Positions 1-5,770 of a DNA stretch of 14,421 bases are shown here, piece after piece. Below the pieces are notes generated by a model that did not search any database, was not told where the DNA came from, and saw only the letters and a list, made by a program, of their open reading frames with translations. Origin of the DNA: Lachnospiraceae bacterium (GTDB lineage Bacteria; Bacillota; Clostridia; Lachnospirales; Lachnospiraceae); contig CAAEEI010000108.1 of assembly GCA_900754855.1 (NCBI GenBank), positions 1-14,421 on the forward strand, in the 5' to 3' direction. The first letter of the stretch is position 1. The number at the start of each line of letters is the position of its first letter. The position numbers and the translations under genes were made by a program.

Positions 1-151
1 GAAATTACCTAGCAGCCAAAGAAATAAGGTCAAAAACCTTATAACAGTACATGAGTACTGCCACACACTCATTCATAATGAATCTGAGCCTGAGGATTTG
101 TCAGAAAAAACAATGAAGAAACTTGTGAAATATCGCAAAAAGCTAGCCTAG
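1..151 (+). CDS. C-terminal end of group II intron reverse transcriptase/maturase (HNH region), partial
   Basis: The frame is open from base 2 to a TAG at 149-151, giving about 49 residues. They include NKVKNLITVHEYCHTLIHN and end KLVKYRKKLA. The N-L...H..CH..IH pattern followed by a basic helix resembles the HNH endonuclease tail of bacterial group II intron proteins, which ends in a lysine/arginine-rich helix. Known role: the reverse transcriptase/maturase helps splicing, and the HNH domain cuts the second DNA strand during retrohoming. The upstream reverse transcriptase and maturase domains are outside the window, so it is unknown whether the protein is intact. A free-standing HNH protein is the alternative; the domain V and VI sequence downstream makes the intron protein far more likely. 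Confidence 0.72.
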   Translation, partial: KLPSSQRNKVKNLITVHEYCHTLIHNESEPEDLSEKTMKKLVKYRKKLA

Positions 152-166
152 CTTAAATGCTACATA

Positions 167-196
167 TTGATTTCCATTTGTCCAATTTTATATAAT
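167..196 (+). promoter_or_regulatory. Sigma-A-type promoter inside intron domain IV
   Basis: TTGATT (167-172) and TATAAT (191-196) are separated by 18 bases, a good match to a vegetative promoter. It lies just after the maturase stop and points at a strong ribosome binding site (GGGAGG, 215-220). The surrounding sequence is very AT-rich, which raises the chance of a fortuitous match. Confidence 0.5.
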
Positions 197-227
197 ATAC
201 TTATAAAATAAGATGGGAGGAATTAAT

Positions 228-269
228 ATGAAGAAAAAAATATTACCTATAATTCTCTTTCTGACATAA
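228..269 (+). CDS. 13-codon signal-peptide-like reading frame within the intron
   Basis: ATG at 228 has GGGAGG seven bases upstream. It encodes MKKKILPIILFLT and then stops at TAA (267-269). Three lysines followed by a hydrophobic run is the start of a typical Gram-positive secretion signal or lipoprotein leader, cut off before the cleavage site. It may be the beginning of a gene broken when sequences were joined in domain IV, a remnant of intron cargo, or chance. No function can be assigned. The promoter and ribosome binding site in front argue that this was once the start of a real gene. Confidence 0.4.
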   Translation: MKKKILPIILFLT

Positions 270-275
270 CCCGAA

Positions 276-296
276 AGTAGTTTACCGAAGACTACT
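276..296 (+). other. Small hairpin at the distal end of domain IV
   Basis: AGTAGT (276-281) pairs with ACTACT (291-296) around a 9-nt loop, just before domain V. It probably belongs to the 3' side of domain IV of the intron RNA. Confidence 0.45.
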
Positions 297-308
297 ATTC
301 TTGATGGA

Positions 309-342
309 ACGCCGTGTGCGGTGAAAGCCGCACGCACGGTGT
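309..342 (+). ncRNA. Group II intron domain V
   Basis: The 34-nt element folds as expected. ACGCCGTG (309-316) pairs with CACGGTGT (335-342), the two-base bulge CG (333-334) follows, then TGCGGT (317-322) pairs with GCCGCA (327-332) under a GAAA tetraloop (323-326). Length, bulge position and GNRA loop all match the catalytic domain V. The triad position reads CGC (310-312). All helix positions pair (with G-U wobbles), so this core looks active. Confidence 0.93.
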
Positions 343-344
343 GA

Positions 345-400
345 AGTGGGGGAAAACGACCCGTAACAGATAATGCTGACGGTGTTCGTTACCTATCACT
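345..400 (+). ncRNA. Group II intron domain VI with branch-point A395
   Basis: The basal stem pairs 345-348 with 397-400 and 349-352 with 392-396, leaving A395 bulged between two G-U pairs, seven bases before the intron end at 402. This is the classic branch-point setting. A further stem pairs 355-359 with 386-390, then 361-364 with 379-382, and 367-369 with 376-378. A two-base linker (343-344) joins it to domain V. An ATG at 373 falls in the domain VI loop and is not a gene start. Confidence 0.85.
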
Positions 401-402
401 AT

Positions 403-2232
403 TTCTTAGGACTGCGAACGCTGACGGTGATTCAGGACGCCGTCCGTATGGCCCAGAATCGTCTGGGGAAAGCCATCGATCTTCATCAGATCGATTATCA
501 TGATCCGAAAGTTTATGAGATGATCGGACAGGCCAAAACCGAGGGGGTCTTCCAGTTGGAAAGCGCCGGAATGAAGTCCTTCATGCGGGAACTGCGGCCG
601 GAAAATCTGGAAGACATCATCGCCGGGATTTCCCTTTATCGCCCGGGGCCGATGGATTTCATTCCAAAATATATTAAAGGAAAACAGAATAAGGATTCCG
701 TTCGTTACAGCTGTCCGGAACTGGAAGAGATTCTGGCGCCAACCTACGGCTGTATCGTGTACCAGGAACAGGTTATGCAGATCGTAATGAAACTGGCCGG
801 CTACACGCTGGGGCGGAGCGATCTCGTCCGTCGTGCCATGTCCAAAAAGAAGGGCGATGTGATGGCCAGAGAACGGAAAAACTTCGTCTATGGAAATGAA
901 GAAGAAGGGGTGGAAGGTTGTATCCGCAGGGGAATCCCGGAAGAGGTAGCCAACCATGTCTTTGATGAGATGATTGATTTTGCCAAATACGCATTTAATA
1001 AATCCCATGCGGCGGCATATGCGGTGGTGGCCTACCAGACCGCATGGCTGCGGTGCTATTACCCGCTGGAATTTATGGCTGCCCTGCTGACTTCCGTGAT
1101 GACGAATCCAAAAAAAATCACCGAGTATATCAACACCTGCCGGAGCATGGGGATAACCATCCTGCCGCCGGACATTAACGAAGGTGAGGCCGGATTCTCC
1201 GTTGCCGATAAGGCGATCCGTTACGGATTAAGCGCCATCAAAAGTCTGGGAAAAAATGTCATTGACGCCATGGTCACAGAGAGAAGCCGTGGAGGAAAAT
1301 TTAAAAACCTGAAAGACTTTATGGAAAGGCTGACGTCCAAAGAAGTCAACAAGCGAAGCATTGAAAACCTGATCAAAGCCGGGGCGCTGGACAGTCTTGG
1401 CGCCACAAGAAGACAACTGATGATGGTTTACAGCTATGTGCTCGATGAGGTGAACCGGGAGAAAAAAGAGAACATCACCGGCCAGATGTCTTTATTTGAT
1501 TTCTTTTCCGAAGAAGAAAAAAAGGAATACGAAATACAATACCCGGATGTGGGGGAATATGAGATGGATCAGAAACTGGCCTTTGAAAAAGAAGTGCTGG
1601 GCATCTACGTCAGCGGACATCCGCTGCAGGCGTATATGGACTCCATGGAAAAACAGATCACGGCGAAGAGTACAGATTTTGAGCCGGATGAAGAAAGCGG
1701 CATGGCTGTGGTGAAAGACGGACGGACGTATATCATCGGCGGTCTGGTTTCCGATGTGACCGTCAAACTGACCAAAACCAACCAGAATATGGCCTTTGTA
1801 ACGCTGGAAGATCTCTATGGTACGGTGGAAGTCATTTTATTCCCGCGGGATTATCAGAAATACAGAGAGCTGCTGGTGATGGATCGGGGTCTTTATGTAA
1901 AAGGAAGAGCCTCCGTATCCGAGGAAAATGGAAAAATGGTGGCGGAAATGGTGCTGGCCATGGACGATCTTCCGGCGGAAATCTGGATTCAGGTCGAAAA
2001 TATCGGATATTTTCAGCAAAAACAGAATATGCTTTATGAAGTAATCCGGAATGCACCGGGAAATCGGGAGCTCGTCATTTATTCCCGGCAGGAAAAAGCC
2101 GTGAAACGTCTGCCGTCCTACCAGAATATTTCGTCGGATTCCGGGGTTTTGGAGCAATTAAAAGAAATTTTTGGTATAAAAAATGTAAAGCTTATGGAGA
2201 AGAGTATTGAAAAAATTCAAAAAAAGAGATAA
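403..2232 (+). CDS. dnaE: DNA polymerase III subunit alpha, 3' exon (C-terminal half)
   Basis: This encodes the last 609 residues of the replicative polymerase alpha subunit; bacterial DnaE is usually about 1,150. It starts at FLGLRTLTVI, which in intact proteins follows the third catalytic aspartate (E. coli D555). That Asp codon is expected at the end of the missing 5' exon. Visible parts are the palm/fingers motifs RPGP (640-651) and FNKSHAAAY (994-1020), the helix-hairpin-helix region (about 1210-1410), a QMSLF beta-clamp binding motif (1483-1497), the OB-fold (about 1732-1962) and a C-terminal domain. The frame is intact to TAA. The PHP domain and the first two catalytic aspartates lie upstream of the window. 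Full-length enzyme requires intron removal. An in-frame ATG at 373 gives a slightly longer open frame, but its first ten codons are intron RNA. pfkA follows after 85 bases with no terminator seen. Confidence 0.95.
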   Translation, partial: FLGLRTLTVIQDAVRMAQNRLGKAIDLHQIDYHDPKVYEMIGQAKTEGVFQLESAGMKSFMRELRPENLEDIIAGISLYRPGPMDFIPKYIKGKQNKDSVRYSCPELEEILAPTYGCIVYQEQVMQIVMKLAGYTLGRSDLVRRAMSKKKGDVMARERKNFVYGNEEEGVEGCIRRGIPEEVANHVFDEMIDFAKYAFNKSHAAAYAVVAYQTAWLRCYYPLEFMAALLTSVMTNPKKITEYINTCRSMGITILPPDINEGEAGFSVADKAIRYGLSAIKSLGKNVIDAMVTERSRGGKFKNLKDFMERLTSKEVNKRSIENLIKAGALDSLGATRRQLMMVYSYVLDEVNREKKENITGQMSLFDFFSEEEKKEYEIQYPDVGEYEMDQKLAFEKEVLGIYVSGHPLQAYMDSMEKQITAKSTDFEPDEESGMAVVKDGRTYIIGGLVSDVTVKLTKTNQNMAFVTLEDLYGTVEVILFPRDYQKYRELLVMDRGLYVKGRASVSEENGKMVAEMVLAMDDLPAEIWIQVENIGYFQQKQNMLYEVIRNAPGNRELVIYSRQEKAVKRLPSYQNISSDSGVLEQLKEIFGIKNVKLMEKSIEKIQKKR

Positions 2233-2306
2233 GATGACTGGTGAAAGCCGATTGTTCTGGCAAACATGAGGGTTTCATGCATATTTAATTTAGGGAATAT
2301 ACTTAT

Positions 2307-2312
2307 GGAGGT
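2307..2312 (+). promoter_or_regulatory. Ribosome binding site of pfkA
   Basis: GGAGGT ends five bases before ATG 2318. It decides this start over the in-frame ATG at 2327, which would be 14 bases away. Confidence 0.8.
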
Positions 2313-2317
2313 AATCT

Positions 2318-3310
2318 ATGAACAAAATGAGCGCGGTCAATACGATTGGTATTTTGACAAGTGGTGGAGATGCACCGGGAATGAATGCGGCCATCAGAGC
2401 CGTGGCAAGAACCGCCTGGGCAAGAGGAGTGAATGTAAAAGGAATTATGCGCGGATACAGCGGTCTTCTGAATCAGGAGATTTTTGATATGGATAAAAGC
2501 TTTACCTGCGACATCATTTCCAGAGGAGGAACTGCTCTGTTTACCGCAAGATGTGAAGAATTCAAAGAAGCGGAAGCACAGGCAAGAGGGGCAGAGATTT
2601 GCCGTGAAAATGGCATCGACGGTCTGATCGTCATCGGTGGAGACGGTTCTTTCCGTGGGGCGCAGAAGCTGGCAGCCCATGGAATCAATACCGTAGCGTT
2701 ACCGGGAACCATCGACCTGGATATTGCCTGCACCGAATATACCATTGGTTTTGATACTGCGGTAAATACCGCTATGCGGGCCATTGATAAGATCAGGGAC
2801 TCATCCACATCCCATGAGAGATGTTCCATCATCGAGGTTATGGGAAGAAATGCGGGATACATTGCTTTATGGTGTGGTATCGCATCCGGAGCAGAAGACA
2901 TCATCATTCCGGAACGTTTCGATGGAAACAGACCAAAACTGGAGATCAAACTCATTGACAGCATTCTGGAGAAAAAAGCGCTGGGTAAAAAACATCATCT
3001 GATCATCAATGCAGAAGGTATCGGTCATTCCTACGGTATGGCAAAACGAATCGAGGAAGGAACCGGCGTGGAAACAAGAGCAAGTATTCTTGGTTATATG
3101 CAAAGAGGTGGAAATCCAACAGCAAAAGACCGTGTATACGCTTCCTACATGGGCGCTTTGGCCGTAGATTTACTGTGCGCCGGAGCAACGAACCGCGTAG
3201 TGGGATATAGAAATGGTCAGTACATCGATTATGATATTGAAGATGCGCTGGGCATGGCAAAAGACGTAGATGAATATGAATTCCAGATCGCTCAGGTACT
3301 GGGCAGATAA
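2318..3310 (+). CDS. pfkA: ATP-dependent 6-phosphofructokinase
   Basis: This is the committed step of glycolysis: fructose 6-phosphate plus ATP to fructose 1,6-bisphosphate, in the cytosol. At 330 residues it matches bacterial PfkA (about 320). Motifs: the nucleotide loop GILTSGGDAPGMNA (11-24), GGDGS (107-111), PGTID with catalytic D133 (E. coli D127), the substrate-binding SSTSHER and EVMGR (173-177), and IIIPE. Glycine after GGD and glycine in PGTID are the residues of ATP-dependent rather than pyrophosphate-dependent enzymes (family knowledge). Odd: the usual PGTIDND reads PGTIDLD here, with leucine at 134. It sits downstream of dnaE, as in other Firmicutes, without a clear promoter in the 85-base gap, so it may be read with dnaE. 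A strong terminator follows. Confidence 0.96.
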   Translation: MNKMSAVNTIGILTSGGDAPGMNAAIRAVARTAWARGVNVKGIMRGYSGLLNQEIFDMDKSFTCDIISRGGTALFTARCEEFKEAEAQARGAEICRENGIDGLIVIGGDGSFRGAQKLAAHGINTVALPGTIDLDIACTEYTIGFDTAVNTAMRAIDKIRDSSTSHERCSIIEVMGRNAGYIALWCGIASGAEDIIIPERFDGNRPKLEIKLIDSILEKKALGKKHHLIINAEGIGHSYGMAKRIEEGTGVETRASILGYMQRGGNPTAKDRVYASYMGALAVDLLCAGATNRVVGYRNGQYIDYDIEDALGMAKDVDEYEFQIAQVLGR

Positions 3311-3360
3311 GGGAACTCTGTTGATTTAGCGTGCAGGCAGATGCCTGTTTATAAAAAAAC

Positions 3361-3420
3361 AAGGCAACTGTAAAGAAAATGGAGAAAAAAGAAACATTTT
3401 CTGTTCAGTTGCCTTTTTAT
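3361..3420 (+). terminator. Rho-independent terminator after pfkA
   Basis: AAGGCAACTG (3361-3370) pairs perfectly with CAGTTGCCTT (3406-3415). An inner stem AGAAAAT (3374-3380) pairs with ATTTTCT (3396-3402). The outer stem runs straight into TTTTTATTT. It ends the dnaE-pfkA transcript. Confidence 0.88.
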
Positions 3421-3452
3421 TTGCCGGGGAGCTACGCCGTTTTCCGGCAAAT
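3419..3452. repeat. Inverted repeat directly after the pfkA terminator
   Basis: ATTTGCCGG (3419-3427) pairs with CCGGCAAAT (3444-3452), nine perfect pairs with a 16-nt loop. No good T-tract follows on either strand, so it is not a convincing terminator by itself. It may be a second RNA hairpin or a DNA dyad. Confidence 0.6.
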
Positions 3453-3455
3453 AAA

Positions 3456-3490
3456 ACCTTCCGGAGGATGCACATGCGTGCGTGGAAGGT
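3456..3490 (+). other. Hairpin with bulged GGAGG, upstream of the SDR gene
   Basis: ACCTTCC (3456-3462) pairs with GGAAGGT (3484-3490). ATGCAC (3468-3473) pairs with GTGCGT (3478-3483) with one wobble and a 4-nt loop. The unpaired GGAGG (3463-3467) lies between the two stems, six bases before an ATG at 3474. Role unknown; it could be an RNA regulatory element or a short leader-peptide start. Confidence 0.45.
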
Positions 3491-3602
3491 ATCGCTGATG
3501 CGCCGCAGAAGAAAACGGGAGAAGGGTGATTTTATCACGGAAGTCAGGGGCGTCATAGGGTATAGTAAACAAAAACAAAATAAAAACAGGGGGTACAGAA
3601 GA

Positions 3603-4349
3603 ATGAAATTAAAAGGAAAAGTTGCCATAATCACAGGAGGAAGCCGCGGTATTGGTTTTGCTACCGCCAGTAAATTTTTACAGGAAGGCGCTGTGGTAGT
3701 CATTACCGCCAGTACGCAGGCCAATGCACAAAAGGCGGTGGATAAGCTGAAAGAAAAGTATCCGGATGCGGTGGCAGAAGGAATCAGTCCACAATTATCC
3801 AGCATGGAATCCGTAAGGGAAGCCTTCGGCGCAGTGGCAGAAAAATATGGAAAGATAGATATTCTGGTCAACAATGCAGGAATTTCAGAAAGCACACCAT
3901 TTATGAAGTATACAGAGGATACTTTTGACAAGGTGATGAATCTGAATGTAAAAGGAGTCTTTAACGCAGCCCATGCCGCCATAGAATACATGGAGAAACA
4001 GGGAGAGGGCGTGATTCTGAATACTTCTTCCATGGTAAGTATTTATGGACAGGCCAGCGGATTTGCTTATCCGGCTTCCAAATTTGCCGTAAATGGAATG
4101 ACGCTTTCTCTGGCCAGAGAGCTGGGGCCAAAAGGAATCAGAGTAAACGCCGTGGCGCCGGGAATCACAGAGACTGATATGATGAAGGCGGTACCGAAGG
4201 AGGTCATCGAACCGATGATCGCGCAGATTCCGCTTCGTCGTATGGGACAGCCGGAAGACATTGCCAATGCTTTTGCTTTCCTGGCTTCAGATGAGGCCTC
4301 TTACATCACCGGCGTTGTCCTCAGTGTGGACGGCCTGGCAAGAAGCTGA
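3603..4349 (+). CDS. Short-chain dehydrogenase/reductase, BaiA/FabG-like
   Basis: A classical SDR of 248 residues: an NAD(P)-dependent cytosolic oxidoreductase. Seen: cofactor loop TGGSRGIG (11-18), NNAG (90-93), active-site N115, S143, Y156 and K160 (YPASK), VAPGITETDM (184-193), and the C-terminal ITGVVLSVDG. The start was chosen because KLKGKVAIITGG is the usual N-terminus and AGGGGG lies at 3588-3593. The frame continues upstream to 3468, but those residues are basic and unlike SDRs. From memory, the sequence resembles BaiA bile-acid 3-alpha-hydroxysteroid dehydrogenases (RGIGFA, GVFNAA, GxxYPASK, terminal SVDGxxR) as well as FabG. There is no bai gene nearby and the substrate cannot be told. 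It converges on an alcohol dehydrogenase. No clear promoter was found; TATAGT at 3561 is a weak -10 candidate. Confidence 0.9.
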   Translation: MKLKGKVAIITGGSRGIGFATASKFLQEGAVVVITASTQANAQKAVDKLKEKYPDAVAEGISPQLSSMESVREAFGAVAEKYGKIDILVNNAGISESTPFMKYTEDTFDKVMNLNVKGVFNAAHAAIEYMEKQGEGVILNTSSMVSIYGQASGFAYPASKFAVNGMTLSLARELGPKGIRVNAVAPGITETDMMKAVPKEVIEPMIAQIPLRRMGQPEDIANAFAFLASDEASYITGVVLSVDGLARS

Positions 4350-4391
4350 CGGCAAAAAGGATGAAATAACAGGAAGCAATAAAAAGAAACA

Positions 4392-4446
4392 GAAAATGCA
4401 TGTATGCCGGAGGAAACCGATTCACTCCGTACATACATGCATTTTC
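4392..4446. terminator. Bidirectional terminator between convergent SDR and alcohol dehydrogenase genes
   Basis: GAAAATGCATGTATG (4392-4406) pairs without mismatch with CATACATGCATTTTC (4432-4446), 15 pairs. An inner CGGAG/CTCCG stem (4408-4412, 4425-4429) extends it. Downstream on the plus strand is TTTTCCTT. On the minus strand the stem runs into a T-rich tract (complement of 4377-4396). It lies between two genes pointing at each other. Confidence 0.85.
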
Positions 4447-4480
4447 CTTAAAAGGATAAACGAGCGGGGAGACCGGACTT

Positions 4481-5587
4481 TTACGCACGAAGCTGCAAAG
4501 AGTCCGTCATGATTTCCCGGATATGCTCTTCTTCAAGAACAAAAGGATAGGTGGAAAGCTTGGAAGCGTTTTCCATCATATGTGCACAGTACGTATCCAG
4601 ATCAGCCTGGGTAATGGACACAGGACCCAGCAGATTCTGCAGAAAATCACGGAAGGCCTCAAGAGAAGCAAAACCCAGAAGAGACAGAATCTGACGGACG
4701 TCATCTGGTTGATGTCTGGCATATTCTTTCATGTAGGCAGCCAGAAAAATGCCGCAGGCTTTTCCGTGAGGAATGCCATAATGATAGGTGATTTCATAAC
4801 TCAGCGCATGAGGAAGCGAGGTTCCGGTCTGGGCGATGGCCATACCGGCCACAGTGGATGCCAGCATCATTTTTTCCAGAATGCTTTCCTCCGGCGTTTC
4901 CTGACTCTGGCTTAAAAGGGGAAGGATTTCTCCCCATAACTGCAAACCATAGGAAGAAAACATGTGATTGTACAGGTTTGCTTTGGAATGAAGATGACTT
5001 TCGATGCAGTGAGCCAGAGCGTCAATGGAGGTATTGACTAACAGGCTGTGACTGGCAGCGGCAAGATAGCGGCCGTCAACCAGCGCCAGTTTGGGATAAA
5101 TCTTATAGCTGATGCTTTTTTTTGTCTGTTTGTCGTGCTGCGTGAGAACGGCGTTTGGGGTAACTTCTGAACCGGTTCCGCAGGTGGTTGGAATGGCAGC
5201 GACCGGGAGAGCTTCCAGAGCTTTTGCCTCGTAAAGGCAGGCGGAGGTTTCTTCCGGATTGGCAATCAGCAGGGCGATGGCTTTGGCTGCGTCCAGCGGA
5301 GAACCGCCGCCGATGCCGATGACAAAATCTGCCCCGAATGCCTTTCCAATTTCAGCCGCCTTTGCCACAGTTTCCACAGAAGGATTTTCTTCCACTTCAT
5401 TAAAAATATGATAGGAAACCGAGGCGTCTTCCAGAAGGGAAACCACGTCGGCAAGAGAGCCGTTGGCGGCGGAAGAGTGGCGTCCGGTGACGATGAATGC
5501 CCGGGTACCCAGGGACAGTAATTGGTCTTTGTGATTTTGTACACTGTTTTTTTCCAGATATACATCCGATGGTGCAAAAAAACGCAT
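4481..5587 (-). CDS. Iron-containing alcohol dehydrogenase family protein
   Basis: A 368-residue member of the group III (Fe-type) alcohol dehydrogenases, which reversibly oxidise alcohols with NAD(P) in the cytosol. Seen: dinucleotide motif GGGSPLDAAKA (93-103), PTTCGTGSEVTPNAV (133-147), and the four expected metal ligands D189, H193, H260 and H274 in SIDALAHCIE, SLPHALS and GIPHGKA. No key residue is missing. The start was set at 5587, where AAAAGGAG precedes ATG; the frame extends 22 codons upstream into promoter sequence and those residues are not family-like. Substrate unknown: fermentative aldehyde/alcohol, propanol or butanol type are all possible. It is a single gene on the minus strand with its own promoter. 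The SDR gene converges on it, so a joint pathway is only a guess. Confidence 0.92.
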   Translation of the reverse strand: MRFFAPSDVYLEKNSVQNHKDQLLSLGTRAFIVTGRHSSAANGSLADVVSLLEDASVSYHIFNEVEENPSVETVAKAAEIGKAFGADFVIGIGGGSPLDAAKAIALLIANPEETSACLYEAKALEALPVAAIPTTCGTGSEVTPNAVLTQHDKQTKKSISYKIYPKLALVDGRYLAAASHSLLVNTSIDALAHCIESHLHSKANLYNHMFSSYGLQLWGEILPLLSQSQETPEESILEKMMLASTVAGMAIAQTGTSLPHALSYEITYHYGIPHGKACGIFLAAYMKEYARHQPDDVRQILSLLGFASLEAFRDFLQNLLGPVSITQADLDTYCAHMMENASKLSTYPFVLEEEHIREIMTDSLQLRA

Positions 5588-5614
5588 AATTTTCTCCTTT
5601 TCAGATTTTTTTTC

Positions 5615-5643
5615 AGTATAGCACATTCTGGCAAAAACAAAAA
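5615..5643 (-). promoter_or_regulatory. Extended -10 promoter of the alcohol dehydrogenase gene
   Basis: On the minus strand TGC-TATACT (5623-5615) is an extended -10. TTTTTG (5643-5638) is a weak -35 at a 17-base spacing. Transcription would start about 20 bases before the ATG at 5587. Confidence 0.6.
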
Positions 5644-5647
5644 GATA

Positions 5648-5671
5648 GTTCAATAGTGAACATTTTATGTT
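5648..5671. repeat. Two overlapping dyads next to the alcohol dehydrogenase -35, possible operator
   Basis: GTTCA-ATAG-TGAAC (5648-5661) and AACAT-TTT-ATGTT (5659-5671) overlap. They lie just upstream of the minus-strand -35 and just upstream of the plus-strand rpe promoter. This position suits a regulator of either gene. The regulator is not identified. Confidence 0.4.
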
Positions 5672-5681
5672 TTTATGATTT

Positions 5682-5714
5682 TTGACTTGAAGTATCGATG
5701 ATTTATGTTATGAT
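5682..5714 (+). promoter_or_regulatory. Promoter of rpe-mrp-ftsH
   Basis: TTGACT (5682-5687) is 16 bases from TATGTT (5704-5709). The overlapping pair TTGAAG (5687-5692) and TATGAT (5709-5714) has the same 16-base spacing. Either could serve; both start transcription just before the C5/G5 hairpin. Confidence 0.6.
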
Positions 5715-5724
5715 AAAGCAGGCG

Positions 5725-5745
5725 CCCCCGTAGAAAAAATGGGGG
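5725..5745 (+). other. 5' leader hairpin of rpe
   Basis: CCCCC (5725-5729) pairs with GGGGG (5741-5745) around an 11-nt A-rich loop. There is no T-tract after it, so it is not a terminator. It may stabilise the mRNA end. Confidence 0.45.
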
Positions 5746-5770
5746 ATTGAGGAAAGAGAGGGGTTATTTT

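Larger units (their letters stand above)
1..402 (+). mobile_element. Group II intron, 3' portion, inserted in dnaE
   Basis: Seen: the C-terminal codons of a maturase-like frame (to 151), a 34-nt domain V (309-342), a domain VI helix with a bulged A (345-400) and an AT dinucleotide (401-402) that fits the AY 3' end of group II introns. The DnaE reading frame begins immediately after it. Known: group II introns are self-splicing retroelements; domains V and VI carry the catalytic triad and the lariat branch point, and the maturase sits in domain IV. Inference: the intron is spliced from dnaE mRNA, with the 5' part (domains I-III, start of domain IV and most of the maturase) lying before the window. 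The 3' boundary is placed at 402 because the branch A at 395, the AT end and the DnaE frame all agree there; an error of a few bases is possible. The exact class was not resolved. Confidence 0.88.

Noticed and set aside
373..402. ATG at 373 as the start of the dnaE-like frame
   Set aside because: The ATG and the next ten codons lie in intron domain VI and are unlike DnaE. The frame is open there by chance and the exon begins at about 403.
406..1008. 200-codon open frame on the minus strand
   Set aside because: It is the shadow of dnaE. The protein has no recognisable motif and no ribosome binding site, and the plus frame is clearly coding.
2298..2303. TATACT upstream of pfkA as a -10 element
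   Set aside because: Transcription would start inside the Shine-Dalgarno sequence, and there is no -35.
3468..3602. N-terminal extension of the SDR protein from ATG 3468 or 3474
   Set aside because: The residues are highly basic and not SDR-like, and 3603 has its own ribosome binding site. It is kept only as a possible regulatory start.
4561..4575. TGGAAGCGTTTTCCA, a perfect dyad similar to a CcpA cre site
   Set aside because: It lies within the 3' coding end of the alcohol dehydrogenase gene, far from any promoter, and its codons fit the protein. Chance is likely, though it differs from the cre consensus only slightly.
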